Source: Lichenicoccus sp964245755 (GTDB lineage Bacteria; Pseudomonadota; Alphaproteobacteria; Acetobacterales; Acetobacteraceae). From it: 9,188 nucleotides of DNA. Every line of letters starts with the position of its first letter. Position 1 is the first letter of the stretch. The notes beneath the pieces were generated by a model that was given only the letters and a program-made list of their open reading frames with translations, did not search any database and was not told the DNA's origin. The DNA lies in the NCBI GenBank assembly GCA_964245755.1, contig CAXTNV010000132.1:1-9188 (forward strand), read 5' to 3'. Position numbers and translations under genes: made by a program. Shown in pieces: positions 4,807-9,188 of the stretch.

Positions 4807-7772
4807 TCCCCGACCCCGCGGAGAGCAGGCTGGCGGCCCTCGAGCGCTACGGCATCCTCGACACGCCGCCCGAGGAAGGCTTCGACGACATCGTCCACCT
4901 CGCCAGCCAGATCTGCGACACCCCGGTGGCGCTGGTCAGCCTGGTCACGCTCGACCGGCAATGGTTCAAGGCCCGTGTCGGCTTCGACCCGTGCCAGACA
5001 CCCATCGAGCAGTCGATCTGCGCCCACGCCCTGCACCGTCCCGGGCTGCTGGTCATCCCCGACCTCGCGCTCGATCCTCGCACCAGGGACAACGCCCTTG
5101 TCACCGGGGTGCCGCATATCCGCTTCTACGCCGGCGTGCGCTTGCAGACCCCCGAGGGCGTGGGGCTCGGCACGCTGTGCGTGATCGACCGCGAACCCCG
5201 CGGGGAGGGGCTGACGCCGCGGCAGGCGGAGAGCCTCGAACGGCTGGCGCGCCAGGTCATGTCGCAGCTCGAACTTCGCCGCGCGCTGGTCGAACGCGAC
5301 GCTGCCGCGCACCGCAACCGGGAAGCCGACACCCGGCACCGTCAGATCCTGGACAGCGCCGTCGACTACGCTATCGTCACCATGGAGCTCGACGGGCGCG
5401 TCACCAGCTGGAACACCGGTGCTGCGGCCATCCTGGGATGGTCCGAGGAGGAGATGCGCAGCAGGCCGGCCGACATCTTCTTCACCGAGGAGGACGTCGC
5501 GCTGGGCATCGCCCAGGCCGAGATGGCGACTGCCCGCGAGCGGGGCCGCAGCAGCGACGAGCGCTGGCACGTCCGCAAGGACGGCTCGCGCTTCTTCGCG
5601 CTCGGCGAGATGATGCCGCTGACATCCGTCGCGGGAACCCACGTCGGCTATCTCAAGATCCTGGCCGACCGGACGCGGCAGCGCGAGGCCGACGAGTTCT
5701 CCCGCCAGAGGGAGCAGGCCCTCGAGGTATCGGAGGAGCGTTACCGCGCCCTGTTCGAGGCCATCGACGACGGCTTCTGCATCATCGAGTTCTTCGACGG
5801 TCCGCACGGGCCGCTGAGCGACTACGTGCACATCGAGGCCAACCCGGGCTACGAGCGGCAGACCGGCATTCCGAACATCGTCGGCAAGACGATGCGCGAG
5901 CTAGGCCCCGCGGAAGCGGACGAGTGGATCGAGCTGTTCGGGGACGTGCTGCGCACCGGGCAGCCGGTCCGCTTCGAGCGCTACTTCACCGCCGCGGGTC
6001 GCCACATCGAGCTCTCGGCCACCCGCGTCGGCCCGGCGAGCCTGCGCCAGGTGTCGGTGCTGTTCCGTGACATCGCGCACCGCAAGCGCGGCGAAGCGGC
6101 TCTGCGGGCCAGCGAGGCCCTGGCGCGGGAGAACGTGCAACGGGTGCAGCTCGCCCTCGCGGCGGGCGCGATCATCGGCACCTGGGCCTGGGACATTCCG
6201 AACGACCGCTTCACCGTGGACGAGGCGTTCGCCCGCAGCTTCGGACTTGACCCGGAGCTCGGCCACGACGGTCTCCGTCTCACGCAGGTGGTCGGCAGCG
6301 TTCACCCCAATGACCGGGCCGGGCTCGCCGCGGCGATCAACGAGGCCATGCAGCGCGGCGGTGCCTACGCGCATCAGTATCGTGTGCGGCGCGCGGACGG
6401 GAACTACTACTGGCTGGAGGCGAACGGCCGCGTGGAGCACGGCCCGGACGGCAAGCCCCTGAGCTTCCCCGGCGTGCTCATCGACGTGGACGAGCGTCGC
6501 GCCATCATCGAGGAGCGCGACCACGCCGCGGCGCAGCTGCGCGCGCTCAACGCGACGCTCGAGCAGCGCATCGCCGCGCGCACGGGCGAGCTGATGCGCG
6601 CCGAGGAGCAGCTACGCCAGTCGCAGAAGATGGAGGCGGTCGGTCAACTCACCGGCGGCCTCGCGCACGACTTCAACAACCTGCTCGCCGGCATCTCGGG
6701 CTCCATGGAGCTGATGCAGACCCGGATCAGCCAGGGGCGCTTCTCCGAGCTCGGCCGCTACATCGCGGCCGCCCAGGGCGCCGCCAGGCGGGCTGCCGCG
6801 CTCACGCACCGCCTGCTCGCCTTCTCGCGGCAGCAGACGCTCGATGCGCGCCCGACCAACGTCAACCGGCTGGTCGCTGGCATGGAGGAGCTGGTTCGGA
6901 GGACGGTTGGACCGTCCATCGCGGTCGAGGTGGTCGCCGCGAGGGCGCTGTGGACGACGCTGGTCGATCCGCCCCAGCTGGAGAACGCGCTGCTCAACCT
7001 GTGCATCAACGCGCGCGACGCGATGCCCGACGGCGGCCGGCTCACCATCGAGACCGGCAACCGCTGGCTCGACCGGCGCGTCGCGACGGAGCGCGACATG
7101 CCTCCCGGCCAGTACGTCTCGCTCTGCGTCTCCGACACCGGCACGGGCATGACCCCCGAGGTGATCGCCAAGGCCTTCGACCCGTTCTTCACCACCAAGC
7201 CGATCGGTCAGGGCACCGGCCTCGGCCTGTCCATGATCTACGGCTTCGCGCGCCAGTCCGGCGGGCAGGCCCGGATCTTCTCCGAGCGCGGACGCGGTGC
7301 GATGGTCTGCATCTATCTGCCGCGTCTGGTCGGCGCCGAGGAGGCGGCGGAGGTGACGGCCGAGATCGCCCACGCACCACGCGCCGAGGACGGCGAGACC
7401 GTGCTGGTGGTCGATGACGAGCCCACCATGTGCATGCTGGTGAGCGAAGTCCTGCAGGAACTCGGATACGGGGCCGTCGAGGCGACCGACGCGCTGTCCG
7501 GTCTCGAGGTGCTGCAGTCGGACGCGCGCATCGACCTGCTCGTCACCGATGTCGGTCTGCCGGGGGGCATGAACGGTCGCCAGATGGCCGACGCGGCGCG
7601 ACTGGTTCGCCCGAAGCTCAAGGTCCTGTTCATGACCGGCTACGCCGAGAACGCGGCGGTCGGCAACGGCCAACTCGCTCCCGGGATGGAGGTCCTGACC
7701 AAGCCCTTCGCGATGGAAGCGCTTGCCTCGCGGATAAAGGAGATGATCAACCGGCCCGGGGCGCTCACGTGA
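4803..7772 (+). CDS. Soluble hybrid sensor histidine kinase (GAF-PAS-PAS-PAS-HisKA-HATPase-REC)
   Basis: This encodes a 989-residue cytoplasmic hybrid kinase; no membrane segment or signal peptide is visible. Domains in order: GAF (about 10-158, with ALERYGILDTPPEEGFD and TLCVID); PAS (about 180-293); PAS (about 310-428); PAS/PAC (about 445-567); a helical coiled linker (about 565-612); HisKA with phospho-acceptor H622 in GGLAHDFNNLL; HATPase with N-box N736 (INARDAM), G1 DTGTGM (778-783), F-box FDPFFTTK (792-799) and G2 GTGLGLS (804-810); and a C-terminal receiver (about 865-985) with acidic pair D871/D872, phospho-acceptor D916, T945 and K967. All catalytic residues are present, so kinase and receiver should be active. 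No LOV cysteine motif or phytochrome signature was seen, so the ligand is unknown. GGGAG (4789-4793) precedes the ATG at 4803. No separate response regulator or output gene is adjacent; phosphotransfer to a distant partner is inferred. Confidence 0.95.
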   Translation: MIPDPAESRLAALERYGILDTPPEEGFDDIVHLASQICDTPVALVSLVTLDRQWFKARVGFDPCQTPIEQSICAHALHRPGLLVIPDLALDPRTRDNALVTGVPHIRFYAGVRLQTPEGVGLGTLCVIDREPRGEGLTPRQAESLERLARQVMSQLELRRALVERDAAAHRNREADTRHRQILDSAVDYAIVTMELDGRVTSWNTGAAAILGWSEEEMRSRPADIFFTEEDVALGIAQAEMATARERGRSSDERWHVRKDGSRFFALGEMMPLTSVAGTHVGYLKILADRTRQREADEFSRQREQALEVSEERYRALFEAIDDGFCIIEFFDGPHGPLSDYVHIEANPGYERQTGIPNIVGKTMRELGPAEADEWIELFGDVLRTGQPVRFERYFTAAGRHIELSATRVGPASLRQVSVLFRDIAHRKRGEAALRASEALARENVQRVQLALAAGAIIGTWAWDIPNDRFTVDEAFARSFGLDPELGHDGLRLTQVVGSVHPNDRAGLAAAINEAMQRGGAYAHQYRVRRADGNYYWLEANGRVEHGPDGKPLSFPGVLIDVDERRAIIEERDHAAAQLRALNATLEQRIAARTGELMRAEEQLRQSQKMEAVGQLTGGLAHDFNNLLAGISGSMELMQTRISQGRFSELGRYIAAAQGAARRAAALTHRLLAFSRQQTLDARPTNVNRLVAGMEELVRRTVGPSIAVEVVAARALWTTLVDPPQLENALLNLCINARDAMPDGGRLTIETGNRWLDRRVATERDMPPGQYVSLCVSDTGTGMTPEVIAKAFDPFFTTKPIGQGTGLGLSMIYGFARQSGGQARIFSERGRGAMVCIYLPRLVGAEEAAEVTAEIAHAPRAEDGETVLVVDDEPTMCMLVSEVLQELGYGAVEATDALSGLEVLQSDARIDLLVTDVGLPGGMNGRQMADAARLVRPKLKVLFMTGYAENAAVGNGQLAPGMEVLTKPFAMEALASRIKEMINRPGALT

Positions 7773-7793
7773 CGTCGGCCTTCGACCGCTCCG

Positions 7794-7826
7794 GGCCGCG
7801 GCGCTGGCGCGCCCTCAACCGCGGCC
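7794..7826. terminator. Possible hairpin between convergent kinase and queF genes
   Basis: The convergent kinase and queF genes are separated by only 42 nt. A perfect 8-base inverted repeat, GGCCGCGG (7794-7801) and CCGCGGCC (7819-7826), with a 17-nt loop, spans the queF stop codon. It could stall transcription from either side, but no T-tract follows on either strand and the right arm lies in queF codons for Arg-Gly repeats. It could be chance. Confidence 0.3.
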
Positions 7827-8279
7827 GCGGTAGCCCGGCACGTCCTGGGCCGGGATCCACACGCCCGCGGGCGGCTCGCCGCTCTGCCAGAACACGTCGA
7901 TGGGGATGCCGCCGCGCGGGTACCAGTAGGCGCCGATGCGCAGCCACAGCGGCGACAGGCGGTCGACCAGCGCGGTCGCGATCTGCACGCTGCACGCCTC
8001 GTGGAAGGCGCCGTGGTTGCGAAAGCTGGTCAGGTAGAGCTTGAGCGACTTGCTCTCGACGATCCAGCGCTGCGGCACGTAGTCGATCACGAGGTGGGCG
8101 AAGTCCGGCTGCCCTGTCACCGGGCACAGCGAGGTGAACTCCGGCGCGGTGAAGCGCACCAGGTAGCGCTTGTCCGGATGCGGCGCGGCGATGCGCTCCA
8201 GCATCGCCTGCTCCGGGCTCGCCGGTTGCGCTGCGGCGCGGCCCAGCTGGGTCAGCCCGGGATCGGCGGGATCGCTCAT
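7815..8279 (-). CDS. queF: NADPH-dependent 7-cyano-7-deazaguanine (preQ0) reductase, short type
   Basis: This enzyme reduces the nitrile preQ0 to the aminomethyl base preQ1, which is then inserted into tRNA as the queuosine precursor. Seen: 154 residues, the short single-domain (type I, YkvM-like) form of the T-fold superfamily. The QueF signature ESKSLKLY is at 75-82, followed by LTSFRNHGAFHE with H93 and E94. The catalytic cysteine C52 is in FTSLCPVTGQPDF, with D59 as the partner acid. Both active-site elements are intact. The N-terminal 35 or so residues are a low-conservation leader. The ATG at 8279 overlaps the queD stop (8276-8278) by ATGA and has no clear Shine-Dalgarno, so translation is probably coupled. 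It is the last visible gene of queC-queD-queF and ends 42 nt from the convergent kinase gene. Confidence 0.97.
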   Translation of the reverse strand: MSDPADPGLTQLGRAAAQPASPEQAMLERIAAPHPDKRYLVRFTAPEFTSLCPVTGQPDFAHLVIDYVPQRWIVESKSLKLYLTSFRNHGAFHEACSVQIATALVDRLSPLWLRIGAYWYPRGGIPIDVFWQSGEPPAGVWIPAQDVPGYRGRG

Positions 8280-8842
8280 GCCGCGAGCCTGCGGTCGCGG
8301 TCGGCGACGCTCATGTCCGGACGGCGCCACCAGCAGCACGCCGCCGCGCGCGGCGCCGGCAGCAGCGCCAGCGCATCGCCGTCGAAGCGCACGGCGTTGG
8401 TCGGCGTCTCCTCCAGCCGGATCTCGGCGCAGCGCAGCAGGTCGCCGTCGGCGCGCAGGAACGCATCGAGCTTGGCCATCATCAGGCAGGCCATCAGCTC
8501 GGTGGTGGGGTCGCCCGGAGTGACCACGATCCGCGCCGCGCGCGCCGGCTCGTGCCGCGCGAACCAGTCCAGCAACGGATCGTCCTCGCCGAGCTGCAGC
8601 GCGTGGTCGAGCCTCTCGTCGATCCAGCGATGCCAGGTCGCCTTCGCGCGCGCGAACGGCAGCACCATGTTGGCCGCGCCGTCGAGCCGCGACGGACGGG
8701 TCGTGCGCAGCCGCACCGTGACGGTCTCGTTGTGGCCGTGCGGCAAGGCGCAGCTCTCGCTGCCGCCCAGGATCAGCCGGTGGCCCATGGAGAAGCGCCG
8801 GCTGAACAGCAGCTCGGGGCCGGAGAGCCCGGCGTCGCTCAT
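8276..8842 (-). CDS. queD: 6-carboxy-5,6,7,8-tetrahydropterin synthase (QueD family)
   Basis: This T-fold enzyme of the 6-pyruvoyl-tetrahydropterin synthase family converts dihydroneopterin triphosphate to 6-carboxytetrahydropterin, the second step toward 7-deazaguanine. Seen: 188 residues, longer than the approximately 120 of E. coli QueD. Zinc ligands H21 (FSMGHRL) and H35/H37 sit in a C-X3-HGH motif whose cysteine C31 is the expected catalytic nucleophile. An LDH triplet (78-80) matches the family catalytic Asp/His segment. LEETPTN (143-149) holds the conserved glutamate that binds the pterin. The extra length comes mostly from insertions in the middle and a Trp/Cys-containing C-terminal tail (about 165-188). 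The ATG at 8842 overlaps the queC stop as ATGA, and the stop overlaps queF the same way. The assignment relies on these motifs plus the operon; the exact substrate was not tested. Confidence 0.93.
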   Translation of the reverse strand: MSDAGLSGPELLFSRRFSMGHRLILGGSESCALPHGHNETVTVRLRTTRPSRLDGAANMVLPFARAKATWHRWIDERLDHALQLGEDDPLLDWFARHEPARAARIVVTPGDPTTELMACLMMAKLDAFLRADGDLLRCAEIRLEETPTNAVRFDGDALALLPAPRAAACCWWRRPDMSVADRDRRLAA

Positions 8843-9188
8843 GGCGCAACCGACGCGACATAGCGCTCCCAGCCGCCGCGCCGCAGCGCGCAGGCCGGGC
8901 AGTGGCCGCAGCCGTAGCCCCAGTGGTGCAGCGTATCGCGCACGCCAAGGTAGCAGCTGTGGGTCTCGCGCACGAGCAGCGCCACAAGCGGCGCGCCGCC
9001 GAGGCGTTCGGCCAGCTGCCAGGTCTGCGCCTTGTCGCGCCACATCAGCGGCGTGTGCAGCACGAAGCGCCGGTCCATGCCGAGGTTGAGCGCCACCTGC
9101 ATCGCCTTGATGGTGTCGTCGCGGCAATCCGGATAGCCGGAATAGTCGGTCTCGCACATGCCGCCGACCAGGTGGCGCACGCCGCGGC
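8839..9188 (-). CDS. queC: 7-cyano-7-deazaguanine synthase, C-terminal part (5' truncated)
   Basis: This is the last 115 codons of QueC, the ATP-dependent enzyme that converts 7-carboxy-7-deazaguanine and ammonia to preQ0. The gene runs out of the window at its 5' side. Seen: the hallmark VGGMCETDYSGYPDCRDD near the visible start, then IKAMQVALNLGMD and TPLMWRDKAQTWQLAE. A C-terminal zinc-binding cysteine cluster consists of one Cys in ETHSCYLG and three in GYGCGHCPACALR. The N-terminal PP-loop ATP-binding motif would lie outside the window. The gene ends with TGA at 8839-8841, overlapping the queD start by 4 nt. A GTG at 9180 is internal and not the true start. Identity is certain from the conserved blocks. 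Confidence 0.97.
   Translation of the reverse strand, partial: RGVRHLVGGMCETDYSGYPDCRDDTIKAMQVALNLGMDRRFVLHTPLMWRDKAQTWQLAERLGGAPLVALLVRETHSCYLGVRDTLHHWGYGCGHCPACALRRGGWERYVASVAP

Noticed and set aside
3783..5831. A 682-codon open frame on the - strand opposite the glycosylase and kinase genes.
   Set aside because: GC-rich codon bias leaves antisense frames open; the + strand genes here have full domain motifs, while the antisense product has low-complexity composition and no recognisable motif.
6612..7673. A 353-codon - strand open frame opposite the kinase catalytic region.
   Set aside because: It is a mirror of conserved HisKA/HATPase/REC codons on the + strand, with no motif or ribosome-binding support of its own.

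Overview
The window is strongly GC-rich bacterial chromosome with near-saturated G/C at third codon positions. It looks like housekeeping and accessory metabolism of an alphaproteobacterium, probably a Rhodospirillales/Acetobacteraceae-like lineage. That placement is an inference from composition, the short (type I) QueF, the DUF3297 protein and the style of the F1-ATPase subunits; no rRNA or other taxonomic marker is present. No mobile element, CRISPR array, tRNA or rRNA was seen.

Layout. (1) 1-948, + strand: the 3' end of an F-type ATP synthase operon, with the C-terminus of atpD, then atpC, then a small DUF3297 gene overlapping atpC by ATGA. (2) 1010-1279, - strand: an unrecognised 89-residue protein convergent with the atp operon. 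(3) 1499-3657, - strand: a two-gene sugar/polyol operon, with a fructose-6-phosphate-aldolase-like (transaldolase family) enzyme followed, with a 4-nt overlap, by a long-chain mannitol-dehydrogenase-family oxidoreductase. (4) 3873-4598, + strand: a divergent endonuclease III-like DNA glycosylase with a complete 4Fe-4S motif. (5) 4744-7772, + strand: a 989-residue soluble hybrid histidine kinase (GAF, three PAS, HisKA, HATPase, receiver), preceded by a possible 20-codon leader ORF whose stop overlaps the kinase start. (6) 7815-9188, - strand: a tightly coupled queC (partial)-queD-queF operon for the 7-deazaguanine precursor of queuosine.

How the genes work together. The atp genes make parts of the F1 head and its regulatory stalk. 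The aldolase and dehydrogenase plausibly act in sequence on a polyol or ketose. QueD, QueC and QueF catalyse steps of the GTP-to-preQ1 route; queE and GTP cyclohydrolase are not visible here. The kinase has no adjacent response regulator apart from its own receiver domain, so its output is unknown.

Most of the window is conventional. The points most worth a second look are the leader ORF in front of the kinase, the conservation of FSA-type rather than transaldolase-type active-site residues in the small aldolase, the divergent DNA-intercalating loop in the endonuclease III homologue, and the DUF3297 gene coupled to atpC. I did not find convincing evidence of a wholly new system.
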